Positions 32,521 through 45,188 are shown, counted from the first letter of the stretch. The stretch is DNA of 64,000 bases from Zarea fungicola (GCA_900169235.1 FWCC01000328.1:62001-126000), one strand, 5' to 3'. Translations and numbers: made by a program. Notes: generated by a model not told the origin, from the letters alone.

Positions 32521-33997
32521 GATGATTCTCGAACTGTTGTTTTTTTTTATTTAAAAAAAGGGAGTTTTTTTTTTTTGGGTTTAAATATGTATAATGAAGG
32601 AATGGCGGTCAGGGCCCCCCCGCCAACATGGATAAGGGAAAAAAATCGATGGGGTGATGAGGAACAAACAAACGGTCGGCAAAAAAGCCAAGGGGAAAGG
32701 AATACCCAGATGCGAGGAATTCAAAAAAAAGGGGATTGGACTGGCAAATTGCAAGAGAGCAGACGCGTCCACGTTTTTTTTTTTACAACATGTATGGTAA
32801 TTTTTCTTTGGCATTTACAAACCGCATTTAGTGCAGAAAACTGGTGGGCTTGAAGCATAATTTGCAGCCTCACACGGGCCAACATGACAACTAAAAGAAT
32901 TTAATAACAAATGAAACTATTCAAAGATGTGCAAAGTGCAATGGATTGTCCTTTAAAACACAGGTCGATTGACTGGTTTGTACCATATCGACGGTAGCGT
33001 AGATGGCAAAGTGCAGCAAAACTTGATACGGCATTCTCCATTGATGACGTTTGTCAGTTGCAATGCTAGAAATGAAACTGCTTGTACACCTACTCTTGAA
33101 TTTTAACCTTGTTCCCCCCCTCGTACCAAAGACACATTCATCGCGCAAGCTACACTGGCCTCGCGCCACCCTACGAAGATTATGACGACCAGTATGTCAG
33201 ATGAAGAAGGACTGACGGTCGAAATTCAAAATGAAATTTGATTACAACGAGATTTATGAGGCCTACGTACGGAGTACAGATGTAATCGAATAGATATAGG
33301 AACCATTTTAATTATATGTTTTCTATTTCCGTCCGAGTGTCTCGTACACAGTTGCGAGCCTCATGAATCCCTGACAAGGTTCCGGCCGATGGTCCAGGGT
33401 TTGAATTAAAGTTGGCATATAAAAAAGGGTATTCTTATGGTAATTTCTGGATCGTGCCGTGGAGTATTAATGGTCAATACGGAACACGTACTAGGTGCTA
33501 GCGGAGTAATCAATACGATGTTGTATTTGAGGAGGGGCTGCCGATCATAGCTCGGAGGGCACGGATTGTTGCCTTGGTTTCGAGTTGATTCGAGTTGATA
33601 TGAATACGAGTTTTACCTACTTGCCTACTTGGTGAACGCATCACGCGCCGTTTTGGCCATACTGGGCTGCGATGTCAATGACAGTGTAGTGGTAAGGCTC
33701 AAGGCAGGCTCGTGTAAGCACGGACGGCTGGTGCGTAATGTCAATCAAGGTAATTAAGAAAAGGTCTGTCCCAGGATATCCGGCCTTTTATACCCCAACG
33801 ATGAAAGAAGCATGCATGTTATAAATACAAGGCCGTTCCTCGACTAGTTAGAGAAGACTTGTACCATTATCCATTATCCCATCGTCTCGTCTCATTGTCC
33901 CAGCAAAATTTGACGCACGACGATTACTGCTTTATTTTCTCTGCTTCTAATTTGGCAGATTTCTTTTTATACATTAGAGAAAACAACTCCAACCACA
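32521..33997. other. intergenic: promoter of small secreted-protein gene
   Basis: 1.5 kb with A- and T-homopolymers near 32540-32800 and no supported gene. The right end has a plausible core promoter and leader (about 33780-33997). Confidence 0.5.
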
Positions 33998-34351
33998 ATG
34001 AAATTTGCCGCCGTCCTCGCGTTTGCCGCCACTGTGCTGGCTGCCCCCAAGCCGGACGGTCCGCCCGACACAACGGGCCAGTGTGTGGGAGTGCAGCCTG
34101 GGTCGGAGCCTGGCAGCTGGGTGTTTCTAGACTGCCCACTGTTCCAGATTCCGCCCGGTTCTCCCTGCACGACGATTCCTGAAGACTTGAGCAAGCCTTA
34201 TCCCAAATGTGTAAGTTCAATGGCATTACATATATATACTTTACAATTTTTTTTCTTTTTTAAAAATGAAAAGAACGTCAGTAAGGGAAGGGAATGCGTA
34301 GGCTAACGAATAGGTCTATAGTGTCCCAAGCCTAGCTGCCCTAGCAACTAA
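33998..34351 (+). CDS. small secreted cysteine-rich protein (6 Cys)
   Basis: Exon 1 (33998-34210) and a 10-codon exon 2 (34322-34351), joined in phase 0 across a 111-bp intron, give 80 aa. MKFAAVLAFAATVLAAP is a signal peptide. The mature protein is Pro/Gly-rich with six cysteines (29, 46, 57, 71, 72, 77). The last two come from exon 2, which adds CPKPSCPSN. Reading through the intron would give an odd cysteine number, so splicing is favoured. A second acceptor 9 bp earlier (GAATAG) would change the frame and was not preferred. It looks like a secreted effector-like or surface peptide of unknown function. It shares size class, but no sequence similarity, with the 8-Cys protein at 929. Confidence 0.7.
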
Positions 34352-35301
34352 AGGCACAGCCAGTTGTAGCCGTGTTATATTATTAAATTATAGCATCATT
34401 ATACAGGACTATAATGAGACCATTTTATCATGTCATAATTTCGCTCATTTCTTGCAAACACGTCAGTCGTCCTGTGTCGGAGCCGCGTTGATGCCGGCGG
34501 CGCCTCAATTAGGTAACGACTTTACAGTTAGCACCAGTACAGCATCTGGTTTAGGCAGGATAATGCCGCTGACACATTGGTCCCGCCTGCTGGGACGGCC
34601 AGGCGAGCCTAGATTTACCTCCTTGTTTTACCGAGCACAGATCAGAATTGAATAAATGAAATAAATGAAATAAATCAAAATAAGTGAGTAGGCTTGGTGA
34701 GTGACTTGCATGAGTAAAGATGATATTGAATAAATGTAGGAATAAATCACAACAAGTCAGTGGGCTCGGTCAGTGACTTGCATATGCCGCCGCTATGCCG
34801 TACAGCGGGCTGTATATTTTCGGTACGTACCGCCACTGCTAAAGGTGCATCGGTACCTCCCGGCCCTGTACCCCGTACCTGGCATGGCCTGTAAAGTTCT
34901 GGAAACGGCACGGGATGCCCCGCAAGCAGCCGGGCTCACACTGTTCAGGGTACTTGGACCGCTGTACACCACTGTAGCTTAGTTTGGCCTTTTTTTCTGG
35001 GGACGGCCGGAGCGGCGTGCGCAAAGCCGATTTCGCGACAAACAGCCGTCGTCCCTCTTTTTTTTTTCTCTCTCGTTCTAATTCTGTTTCGTTTCCAGCC
35101 GGATCGTGGCTTGAACCAATTCTTGTTTTAAGCATCATCCCCATTCACTGCTATTTCTTTTTCTCGTATCCTCTCCATCGATATTTACCAAACCTCCATC
35201 GAACCTCGACTCTGTCCCTCGACGTACCGATACATTATACCTATAACCACCATCCCATATACCATAGCTACGTGCTTCGCAACCCCGCCAGTCGCAACGC
35301 A
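34352..35301. other. intergenic: GTP cyclohydrolase promoter/leader
   Basis: No gene. Contains the 43-bp direct repeat pair, and a T/C-rich leader at 35040-35240 before the GTP cyclohydrolase start. Confidence 0.5.
34669..34783. repeat. 43-bp direct repeat, 72-bp period
   Basis: Positions 34669-34711 and 34741-34783 match at 37 of 43 sites, both ending AGTGACTTGCAT or GAGTGACTTGCAT. Three of the six differences are T or A in the first copy against C or G in the second. A short AATAAATGA run precedes the first copy. Confidence 0.85.
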
Positions 35302-36399
35302 ATGACGGCCCCCAAACACCGCATCGAGACAGCCTCCAACTCGGGCTCCTCGTCCAGCTCCAGCAACGCCTCCTCCCGTCGCCGCAAGCGCGCTGCCCAC
35401 CTGAAAAACGGCGCCAAGCTCAGCAGCAAAAAGACGCTCGCCGCCAGCGAGCACTTGCTTGCCAATGGTCACCGTCGCAATTCCACCTCCAAAGCCGCCC
35501 GCGATCCCCGCGACGAGCCCAGCAAGCCCACCACCACCACCAGCAGCGCCGTTGCCATTCGCGATCCCGCTCTCGTCGTTGATCACGATGGTCTAAGCCG
35601 ACCTGGTATGTCCAAACTTTTCTCAATGTCAATGTCAATGACGGGGGACACAATATGGAAAGAAAGCTAACAACCCCCAGCCAAAGGAACCCGCGCCCGC
35701 CAGCAAGAAACACCAGAACAGGCCGCCCAACGCATGGAAAAGATGCGCGGCGCCGTCCGCACCCTCCTCGAGTGCGTCGGCGAGGACCCGGACCGCGAGG
35801 GCCTCCTCGACACCCCCTCCCGCTACGCCAAGGCCATGCTCTTCTTCACAAAGGGCTACCAGGTCAATGTCGATGACCTCGTCAACAATGCCCTCTTCAA
35901 CGAGGGCCACAATGAAATGATTGTCGTCAAGGACATAACCATTCATTCCCTCTGTGAACATCATCTCGTTCCCTTTACCGGCAAGGTATTTTTTCTTTTC
36001 CCTCGCTTCGCTCGAAGTCGCCTTTTTGAAAAAGCGAAGTCCTGCGTAAGAAACGCACTACTTAATGTACGTACTGACTGGCAATGTTTGTAGATGCACA
36101 TCGGCTACATCCCCCGCAACACCGTCATCGGCCTCTCCAAGCTCCCCCGCATCGCCGAAATGTACGCTCGCCGCCTCCAGGTCCAGGAGCGCCTCACAAA
36201 GGAGGTCGCCAACGCCGTCATGGACATCCTCAAGCCCCAGGGCGTCGCCGTCGTCATGGAGTCCTCCCACCTCTGCATGGTCATGCGCGGCGTCGAGCAG
36301 ACTGCCGCCACCACCATTACCTCGTGCGTCCTCGGCTGCTTCGAGCGCAAGTCCAAGACGCGCAACGAATTTCTCTCTCTGGTCGGCATCAACCGATAA
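35302..36399 (+). CDS. GTP cyclohydrolase I
   Basis: Exons 35302-35605, 35681-35985 and 36094-36399 (introns 75 and 108 bp) encode 304 aa. An N-terminal extension of about 110 residues, rich in Ser/Arg/Lys, precedes the catalytic domain. Conserved features: [21 protein letters not shown], the zinc/active-site motif [10 protein letters not shown] (Cys and His ligands), [20 protein letters not shown], and [13 protein letters not shown] with the second zinc Cys. It closes with TRNEFLSL. The enzyme converts GTP to 7,8-dihydroneopterin triphosphate, the first step to folate and tetrahydrobiopterin, and works as a homodecamer in the cytosol. Both introns are supported by frame and by interruption of conserved blocks. 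Confidence 0.95.
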
Positions 36400-37124
36400 T
36401 AACCTAAAAAAAAAGATCAATTTTTCTTTCATCATCTACATCGACATCTTACTTCAACGTTAAACATCTCATACGGCGGCGTTATAGGCGTTTCCATCTA
36501 AAGCGACCATTTTCTTTCAGGCTGGATATTCAACAATGGCCTTGTTTTTTTTTTCAACAATATACTTATGACATGACTTTAGATAGAACAGAAAACAGAC
36601 CCTACAAGGGTGGGCTCAACGCCCTCGATTTATACGTCACAGTTTTGCATGATAATGGCCCATTTCTCAACTTTGAATACAAATACATTATTCTTCCATC
36701 AATCCTCTCAATCTTCCTTGTCTCTGTTCTACCGCAATCTAGCAAAAGCAAAATTCAAGTTTTTCAGCCGAATCGAAATAAATAAATAAAAAATAGCAGC
36801 AGCACAAACCATCTCAATTAAAAGAAGAAAACTGCCAAAAAAACAAAAAACACATGTGCGCATTCGTTCCATGTTGCGCCAAGGTAAAAGCTCAAGTTCA
36901 ACGCCTGTCCATCCATACACGGGCCCAGTGTCATTCATCACCACGCTAAACACTCCATTATTAGTCCTACACCACTCACTTCCTCCCCCATCCCAAACAC
37001 CCCCCCCGCCAGTAAGTAGTAAAGCAGTTCGCTAATATAGTAAAACACTTTTGGAAAGAGAAAAGAAGGGAGAAGAAAAAAAAGTCTCCCCGTCAAAACG
37101 CCATTTCTGAATACAGGTAGCGCC
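36400..37124. other. convergent 3' region
   Basis: AT-rich spacer between GTP cyclohydrolase (+) and the KDM5 gene (-). No gene seen. Confidence 0.5.
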
Positions 37125-40100
37125 TCATTCTCCATCAATCATGGCATCAAGCCCGTTTCGTTCATCCTCCAGCGACGCCGTCGTCACAGTCTTTTCCTCG
37201 CCCTTCTTGACCTCCGACTTGGCGGGCGTCGTCTCTTCATTCGTGTCTGTGAGCATTTTTTCAGAAGGTGCCTCCTCTTTCAGCATGTCCGCCGTTGGCT
37301 TTGGCGACTTTGGCCCAGATCCATCCTCCCGAAGAGAGCTGCTCTTTGTCCAGACATCATCGCCCCAAATCTTCTCTGCCTGCTTTCGCCCATTCGCGCT
37401 GCGGCCCAGAATTTCCAGTGCTTTTGCCTTGCCCTCGACAGTCTCAATATCAATGTCGTCGATTGATTCTGCAAGTTCCCGTGAGCTTTTGCCTCTTGTC
37501 TCAGAGCCACTGTGATCTAGTTCCATCCCACCGTCTGGCCCCGACTGGTCTTCATCTTCGTCCTCGGAATTCTCTCGCTTGTCGTCCTGTCCGCGTGCAT
37601 AGTACGCAGGCCCACCATAGGAAGAGTTGCCTGATGGTGGCTGTAGAGATCCCTGTCCGGCCTGGGCCGCCGCCGCTGCTGCCTCTGCATTCGCCGCTTT
37701 ACGTCGCAGGCTGTTCGCTTTGCCCTTGGCATGATCCGGGAGGTCATCCGGGTTCTCTACACCATATTCTACTAGCATCTTTTGCAATTTCGTTGGCCGC
37801 GGCTTGCGTGTGCTGAGAGAGACTTCAAGGATAGGTGGTGCTTCGGGGGCTACCGGATACCACTTATGCAGCTCCTGCCGGAAAAAGTTTGTTTCATACG
37901 CGAGCAATACCTCGGCACCTTCAAGTTTGCGTAGATAAAATCTCTGTGTCTCCGCTTCGGCTTCTGTCGACAAGAGAGGATTGCAGTAACGGGCAATGTA
38001 ATCCCGGAAATCTTGCGCATTCGAGACAATGCTCTCCAAAACTTCCTCTTCTTCCGGTTGAAATGGTAGATGCGGAATCTCATCAATAAGCTGAGTCAAG
38101 TCTTCAATCTTGGGGCGTGCTGCGTCTCGCGGAATCTTCATTCTCCAATCGCAAATGGGACAAGTGTACTTGTCATCCTCCTTGACTTTACCTCTGGCGA
38201 TTTTGAGACACTTGTAATGATACCTACACCAGTTAGCTTCATACACTTTCCCTCTCAACTCTGAGCACTTACCATTCATGACAGAGTTCGCATTCAATCA
38301 TCATTCCGGCCTCAACTTTTCGACACATGCAGAATACTTGGCGTGGCCGACTCTCATCCACAACCTTGGCCTCATCGGGACTTTGCTCCCGTGAGACTGG
38401 CTCCGCCGGCAGCCGTGGCGTATCGTTTTTTGTATCGAAACAGTCCAAATTTCGGTCCAGCACATACTCGAGATGGTTCTTGAGAATGTGAAGCGGCGCG
38501 TTGGACTTGCCAAAAAGCCGTTTTCCCTTACGCATCCAGTCTTCATGCCGTTTGCGCTCATTCTCCAGTTCGAGTGTGCCGTTTGGTTTCGAGTTGAGAT
38601 CGTCGAGCTTCTTCGTCACCTCAACTACCTCGTTGTATTTCGGTCGCTTGCGAAAATCTGGGTCGCGACACCGCTCTGTAATGTCCAGAATTTGCCGATG
38701 AGCCTCTCGTTGCTTATGCAGAATCTGATCGACAGCTGCCAGAGTGTCTTTGGAGACAGGAAGCGCGCCAACTTGAACTTGCTTTGAGAGAGCCTCGAGC
38801 TGCGGGTAGTGTACAAATTCGGCGTGAATCAGCTCGCGCGCCTTTGCCTCCCACGACTGGCCAGCAAGCATCTGGTCACAGTAAAATTTGTAGTGGTCGT
38901 TGTAGGTGGGGATATCCAGTCGTTTGCCCTCCTCAATCAGGTCTTGCACATCAGATAACGCAAGGAACAGACCTCGACTGGTCTGAGCCTTTTCATTCCA
39001 ACGCATCTGCTCGAGCATCTTGGAAAGCTGGTCAAGCTCCGGGGTATCTACATTGAAGGTACGTCCTTCCTCGAGCAGCTCCTCAATCGCTTCCACGCCG
39101 AGACTTGTACCATTCTCAATTGCCCTTGAGGCGTTTGCTTGAAATTCTTTGATGGAAGCCGCACGCTCCTGCAGCTGCGAAATTTCTGGACAGTCAAACC
39201 CAATGTGTTCAGCATCACGTAGTAGCCGGTAAATGTTGCTGACGTTGCGAGATTCGCGCTCCTTTTGGTCTTGATACGAATTACCAATGGATTTCCGTGT
39301 GCCATTCTGCCAGGCCCGTTCGTTCTTGCGGCGGTTCTGTTGCTTGCGCACAATGTAGCTCGTCGCTTCATCCACCCACTCGTTGCATCGATCTACGAAC
39401 TCTTTGAGGATGGGTAGGGACGGGAGACCGAAGGGAATTCGCTCGCCTTCGTGAAGGAGACCTCGAAGAGATTTCAGCGATGGAGTCACCTCTTCTTCAA
39501 GCAGTTTATCGTACTTCTCTTCCCACTGTTCAGGGGTTTCAGCCTTTTCAATGACTTTGGCGTGTGCGGCAGCCATCATTTCCTCCGTTTTGCGGTAGTA
39601 GAGCGTGTGGCCAATACCCAGGTGCCTGTTTTGTTCAGTCTCGCTGCAGCAAGCATGGTTGCCGGCATGCAAAATGCACAAAACTTTACCGGATTGATGG
39701 CATTTATATCTAGAGAGGTAAGCAAAAGCCTTGCAATAGCCGCAGCATTGTTCGTCTTCGTCCAAAACGTCTTCGTCCTCAATCTTGAATGCAAGGGGGC
39801 AATCTCCATCTCCCTCTCGAAAGTGCTGGCATTTGTGAGGTGATGACTCGAGATGTGCTTTAACAAACTGCTCACGCTGTGCCAATTCTCTTGTGTGAAT
39901 ACGCTCCAGTGCAGGGCCGAGCCATTTGGCAGTGGAGATTGTCAAGCCAGCAGATGCTCCGTCAGCAGCGGTCCACAGAAGCTCGTCATGCGAGAAGCAC
40001 GGTTGTCGGCGAAATTGCTGCAGCCTCTCTACGCCAGCCATTCCAAAGGGCTCCCAATCAGGCGGGGCAAAGTTGACAGCTTCATTGAAGTTGAACCCGT

Positions 40101-42344
40101 GATTGAAACCGGCGTGGTACGCTTGTGGAAAGGTAACAACCATCTGGCCGGCGCGTTGATCAACGGCATAGACGCGGACCCCGGCCTTGGTCAATTGCTC
40201 CGGGGTGAGTAGAGTGACAAGCTGGAAAAGGAGATCGGGCTGAGTCTCAAAGAGTTCCGGTACTGCATCTCTCATAGCAGCTTCAAATTTGTCAGCGTCT
40301 TGGCCTGGAATGGCGTACCAGGTCTTGGTGGCGCCAAAATGTTGATAGTTGGCGGAGTAGGCGTAGTGATCCTCGTTGTGCCAGCAAAACGTTGAAAAGA
40401 TCATGCCAACATACACCCAGGGTACTGTCATGCCGGAAATATCGGATTTGATGTGTCGAAACAAGCTCTCCGACGCGAACGGGAGTACATTGAGATTCCA
40501 GCCGTCCGAGGCATAAGTGTTGCTCGGGTTCTTTTCCAAGGTCGGGAAACCGGAGCCATGAGTGGTGCAGTGGATGTCGGCACCGTACTCTACTTCGACT
40601 GTTTCTTCCAGATCGGCAACAAGTCGCCAGAATTCGTTTTCGACGTCTTCCTCAGTGACTGGTCTGTGGCATTTCAGGGTACTGTCAAACGGCATCTTCT
40701 TCTCGAAATAGCCCTGCTTGAAATCGTTTGCTTTTTGTTGGAATTGCTTCAGCGAGTAGAGCCCGCCTTCTTCGAATCCAAACTGGCCATCGCCCACCAG
40801 GCACCTGGCGCAGTTCCATTCGGCCTCGGGCTTACGCTTCACAGGGGGGTCAAGACAAAGCCCATGGTAGGCGTGGGAGCAGGATTCGCAGACGAGGAGT
40901 TGCCCAGCATCTTCGCCTCGGCCACATGTTTCACATGCTTCGCCAGGAGCCAGATCCTCCTCGCGCGGAATGCGTGGAGCGGATGGCCTAAAAGGTGTCA
41001 TGTGCGAGCCGGCAACGGTCGGTACATTCTCTCTTCTTAGGCGCTTGCTTCGTCGATTTAAGCCATCTTCCCCGGATTCGGCCTCTGACTCCTTCTTAGA
41101 AACATCCGATACTCCATCAGCACTAAGTTGTCTCTTAACGTGTGCAGCAATGCCTAGCGCAACAGGCTCGTCCGGTGTCCCATTGCGTGTACTGTTTACT
41201 TCTGGGGTGAAGCTCTTGCGGTCATTCGAGGCTTTGTTGATGCTAGTGAAACCGGAATTGACAGCCGTGAATCCGGAGCCTCCGGATGTCGGTGCCGGTG
41301 GAGCATCGACCATTGGGGTATCACGGTCGGCTTCCCGCTTCAGTCCATTCTGCAAAGCCTCTGTCGCAGTCCGAGCGGGCGACTCGGCGTTCAAACCAGA
41401 CGGGGTATTGGCCTGAGAGCGTTTGACTGGTGTTTGCGCGGGGCTGGGGGTCAAAGGTCCACCGTATTCCTGCTCCAGCTGCTGATGGACGCCGGGCTTC
41501 GCAACCCGCAGGTACTCTTCATACGGGCAGAGCCATCGCTGATATGAGTTTTTCAACGAAGTTGAGAGTGACGACATTATCTTGCCGCTATATCCCAAAT
41601 CTCGGCCAATCTCAGCCCATTTTTTCCCCTTACAAACCTTGTCAAAGCCTCCTCTAGATTCAACGGCTTTTTTCAAGCGATAGAGATCTAGCGGTTTCTT
41701 GTCGACATAGGGAAGACGATGCAGATTATTGCCTTGCTGTTTGTGGAATTTGGCAAGGCCATCCAAGTATGTAAGGTTTGCGCGTGTGCCTGCAGTGAGA
41801 TGTGAGCGGGGTGCCACCGGTGGTGCTTAAAAAAAAAAAAGGTCTAGCTTACTGCCTTCAACAGAGTTGAGCTCCTGTTTTCGGGTTCTGAAGTGAAATT
41901 TCTAGTGTCAAGTCAGTATGTAACACCACTTTGAATTCGAGTTGTACTGGGTCAGGTCAAAGGGAGATATACTTCTGTGTCTATGGCAAAGTCGGGATTC
42001 CAGGAATCTGGAGGAATGATCTTGCAGATGCCATATTGGGACGCTTCTGGACTAATCCTTTTCATATATTCCAGAGGATCCTGCCATTCTTCCGCTGTTG
42101 GGCGATATGTTGGTGCATCGGAGATGCCGTGTGGTCTGCTGGCTTTCCTCACTGGCTCTCGGGTTGCCGTAGGTTGGCCGCGGCGTTCGACAGATGTTAA
42201 ATCGAGGGCAGCGCTCGACATGGCGCTGAGTGGTATAGTGCCATTTGGGTGGTATCCATTGGAGTTGACTTTCTTGGTTGGCCCAACGGAGCTTCGTGCG
42301 CTCGTCGTTGCGGCGGCCGCGCTGGCCGTCATCCCCGGAGACAT
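37125..42344 (-). CDS. KDM5/JARID1 histone H3K4 demethylase
   Basis: Exons 42344-41973, 41901-41853, 41789-38273 and 38223-37125 (introns 71, 63 and 49 bp) give 1678 aa. Domain order: JmjN (~77-122, PTAEEWQDPLEYMKRI), ARID (~142-240, LDGLAKFHKQQG), PHD1 (~426-472, CETCGRGEDAGQLLVC), JmjC (~550-720), C5HC2 zinc finger (CQHFREGDGDC...), PLU-1-like helical region, and a C-terminal PHD (CMCRKVEAGMMIECELCHEWYH) split by the last intron. Iron-binding HNED (His/Glu) and the distal His in HAGFNHGFNF are intact. It should remove di- and trimethyl marks from H3K4 and repress transcription. The C-terminus is an acidic/Ser-rich tail. The second intron contains a long A/T homopolymer. Confidence 0.94.
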
Positions 42345-43805
42345 GGTAGGCGATCAATAATACGTACAAGGTGCTTGACAGTTTGTATCGAAACCGGGGT
42401 AGACGCACTTGCCGACAATGGCGATTTGTCGGCGAAAATCTTTTTTTTATTATCGGTGTTCCGATGTCCTGTTGAAAGAATGGAGAGTATCGTCAAGATA
42501 CTAGGGGCATGGTCGCGGGATTGTAAGAGGCAGCTGGGATAATGCAACCGGTCGGGTGTAAATGCTGTAAGAGGGAAGAGACCGAGGCCTGTAAATTGTG
42601 AAAATACAATTCCAATGTTAGAAATCCGAATCGGATGCAGAGAAACAGGCAAACTCTATCGCCACAGAGAGTCGTGTGCGAAGCGAGGCCAAACAGACAT
42701 CCAACACGGCGCAGAAAAAATCGAGGCTGCGGAAGCCGTCGAGGATACGTACAAAGAAATATTTGCACAAGTTCGATGCAGGGCAAACGAGACTGGTCAA
42801 GTGCGTGCGGCGAAAAGCACCAGCAAGGAGCGTGAAGACGAGGGAAAACGAGTCATGCAGCGTGGCAAGCCCAGCGTTGGTGTAGGTGTAGATGTCGAAA
42901 GCGATGGAGGGCGGCGGGCTTGTGGAATGGGTCGAGGGAGTCCCCCAGATGTGAGATATGGCAGGAGGTTCCTGGGCTTGGTCTGTTGTCGCTGGGGGTA
43001 CTTGCGCCTTTGCTGGTCTGGGCTGCCATGGCGCAAGTATATTCGCGATTATGGATGGACGCACGCACATTACCCGTGCTCCACTCTGCCTTCTTAACCC
43101 GGACCGGAAAGGCTGCACACGGGGGGTCTGCTACTTGTCCGCTTGGTGGTTTCACTATATTGTCAGCAAGTACTCTGTCTTTGTCATGTATGCAAATTCG
43201 TGACCTGGTACGGCCGGGGTGGGCAAGGCGCGGCTCCAAGTAGTGGAGTACCCTTTCCGTACTAGCTACTAGAAGCCATAAGAGATTGTGCGGGAAACAG
43301 GCTGTTTCAGTGAAGCTACCTTTGTCCCTGATACTTTTTCTGTACTTGTCGGAGGTACATGCAAGCGAGCCGTAGACCGAGACCAGTAGCCAATAGCACA
43401 ATACCTCGCCCATGGCGCCCCGTAAAGCCATCGGTCCCTCTAATTACTGGGTAACCTCCTGGCAATCACTAACACGCCTTTCGTGTTGTTGTAATTTGCA
43501 TGAGAGCAGTAAATAAATACTGGAAATACCGTTGTTGATGAAGGAGATTTCAACGCGGGATGCGAGTATATTTTGCATTGTTTTTTTTCTACTAGAGAGC
43601 CTCATTCAGACCTAGGTACTAAACAGGCTTCAACCCTAAAAAATCAACGCTGCGCTCCGTATCTGCTCCGTATAATTTCAACATGGACGAAAACATGTAT
43701 AAATTTCAACATTATGTGTTTTTTTTTTGCTCTAGCTGCCTCACAGCGCCGTCTAAATACCGCTCTATATATTGTAATCATGCTATGCAATGAATCATGT
43801 CCCTT
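42345..43805. other. intergenic: KDM5 promoter
   Basis: Overlapping open frames of up to 192 codons lie on both strands at 42600-43430, but none shows a motif, signal peptide or biased composition. Read as promoter and leader of the KDM5 gene. The rest is AT-rich 3' sequence of the phosphatase-like gene. Confidence 0.45.
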
Positions 43806-45188
43806 CTAACCCATTGTTCCATTCCTCGCTTCGCTGTACAGTGTCATAATATCCGTGCTGTTTTTATATGTCACATTGCAATGCTCCGTAAAGCCAGAAA
43901 ACATGCTGGCTTGGTTTTCCAAGTATTTACCAAATGCATCGCGCGAACAGCTCGTGCCCGGTCCATCAGCGCAACTCGGCAGTGGCTGTGGCGCGCTATT
44001 CACCAATGCTCTGTAGTAGTCGCCATCCTCGTACCCGTGGCTTCCGCTGCACTTTAGGCGCTCAATTGCAATATTGCCCAAAAATGGCAAAATATTGGAG
44101 CTCTTCCACTCGCGTCTGTAGTTGATGCGGTCAGTCGGCATGGTGTCGTTGATGTTGGCGGCGCCATTGAACTGTGAGTTGTTGAAGAGACCCATGGCGA
44201 CAATAACCATGGGCGGCAGCTCGCGGTGCGTAAAGCTGACCAGCAAATCGTCAATACTACTATTTTTCTCATTGCTCATGAGTAGTTTCCCTGTTGCATT
44301 CAGCCACGGAAGCCCGTTGTACCCAGAAACTGCATTGCCGTAGCCAACGTTATAGTGGTAGCGAATGTCCTCCGAGTACTCCCAAGCCAGCCAGTCATCG
44401 GGCGAGAAGAGTTCCAAACTGCAAAACGGTGACTTGCCCCGGATGACAGTTTCGTAGCCGCACAGCTGCTGCATCCCAAAGACGTCTTTGTCTGTAAAAT
44501 TAAACCCTGGCGCGGCGTCATGGAGGCGGGCAATAATGGGTTTAGTATAAACCTTCTTGTATGCATCGGATTCGTCGCCGCCAGACGACGAAGAATAGGC
44601 CGGGCAGCCCTTGTATGGCGTCAAACTGTTGGCACCAGCTTCCTTTGATTCGTAAATACTGCGTATCTGGACGGTATTCTCGTCCTCCTCCAAGCCGCGC
44701 GCCAAGGACTTGGCAGATTGAAGCGTCCTTGATGCAGAGGATGTCCAGATCTGCTTCGGCACACTAAAGTTTGGGTAGCGAAAATTCAGGTCAACACCAA
44801 GTTGGGTCGCTTCCAACCTCCCCACGCGCGTGAGGATTGAGACTTCGGCATCGCTAATTGGGGCCTGCCAGTTGGCCAGAAAGTTGAGCCCCGGAATCTT
44901 GCTCCATTCGATATTGGTCGTATTGTCCAGCTTCTTCACAAACGGTTCAATGTATTCCTCGTAGTCAAAGTCGTTGGCGTAGATGGCGGCATGGCGGACA
45001 AGATATGCCGCGCGTTCTGCAATGCAACCGTGCGGGACATCTGGAGAGGCGGGAGGATCCTGCGGCTCAAAATATGGCGCAATACCAGTGAGATGGTGTA
45101 GTGGGTTGAAATTGTATGTCGAGTACAGGGCAGAGGCTGAGACAGTGACTGATAGAGGCCATGCTGTGAGGAGCAAGTATTTAGCCAT
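43806..45188 (-). CDS. secreted histidine-phosphatase-superfamily protein
   Basis: A single exon encodes 460 aa. MAKYLLLTAWPLSVTVSASA is a signal peptide, and about eight N-glycosylation sequons (NNT-type) fit secretion. The fold matches histidine acid phosphatases/phytases: LVRHAAIYAND stands at the position of the usual RHGxRxP, WTSSASRTLQSAKSLARG is the middle block, and SFTHRELPP replaces the usual HD proton donor. RH is kept, but Gly after His and the HD pair are altered. It may be a subfamily with changed chemistry or a weak or inactive phosphatase. Clustered cysteines near the C-terminus suggest disulfides. Neighbours give no functional hint. Confidence 0.85.
   Translation of the reverse strand: MAKYLLLTAWPLSVTVSASALYSTYNFNPLHHLTGIAPYFEPQDPPASPDVPHGCIAERAAYLVRHAAIYANDFDYEEYIEPFVKKLDNTTNIEWSKIPGLNFLANWQAPISDAEVSILTRVGRLEATQLGVDLNFRYPNFSVPKQIWTSSASRTLQSAKSLARGLEEDENTVQIRSIYESKEAGANSLTPYKGCPAYSSSSGGDESDAYKKVYTKPIIARLHDAAPGFNFTDKDVFGMQQLCGYETVIRGKSPFCSLELFSPDDWLAWEYSEDIRYHYNVGYGNAVSGYNGLPWLNATGKLLMSNEKNSSIDDLLVSFTHRELPPMVIVAMGLFNNSQFNGAANINDTMPTDRINYRREWKSSNILPFLGNIAIERLKCSGSHGYEDGDYYRALVNSAPQPLPSCADGPGTSCSRDAFGKYLENQASMFSGFTEHCNVTYKNSTDIMTLYSEARNGTMG

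Noticed and set aside
42615..43431. Overlapping open frames of 107-192 codons on both strands
   Set aside because: They overlap each other and the KDM5 promoter, have no motif or signal peptide, and show no splice-supported extension.
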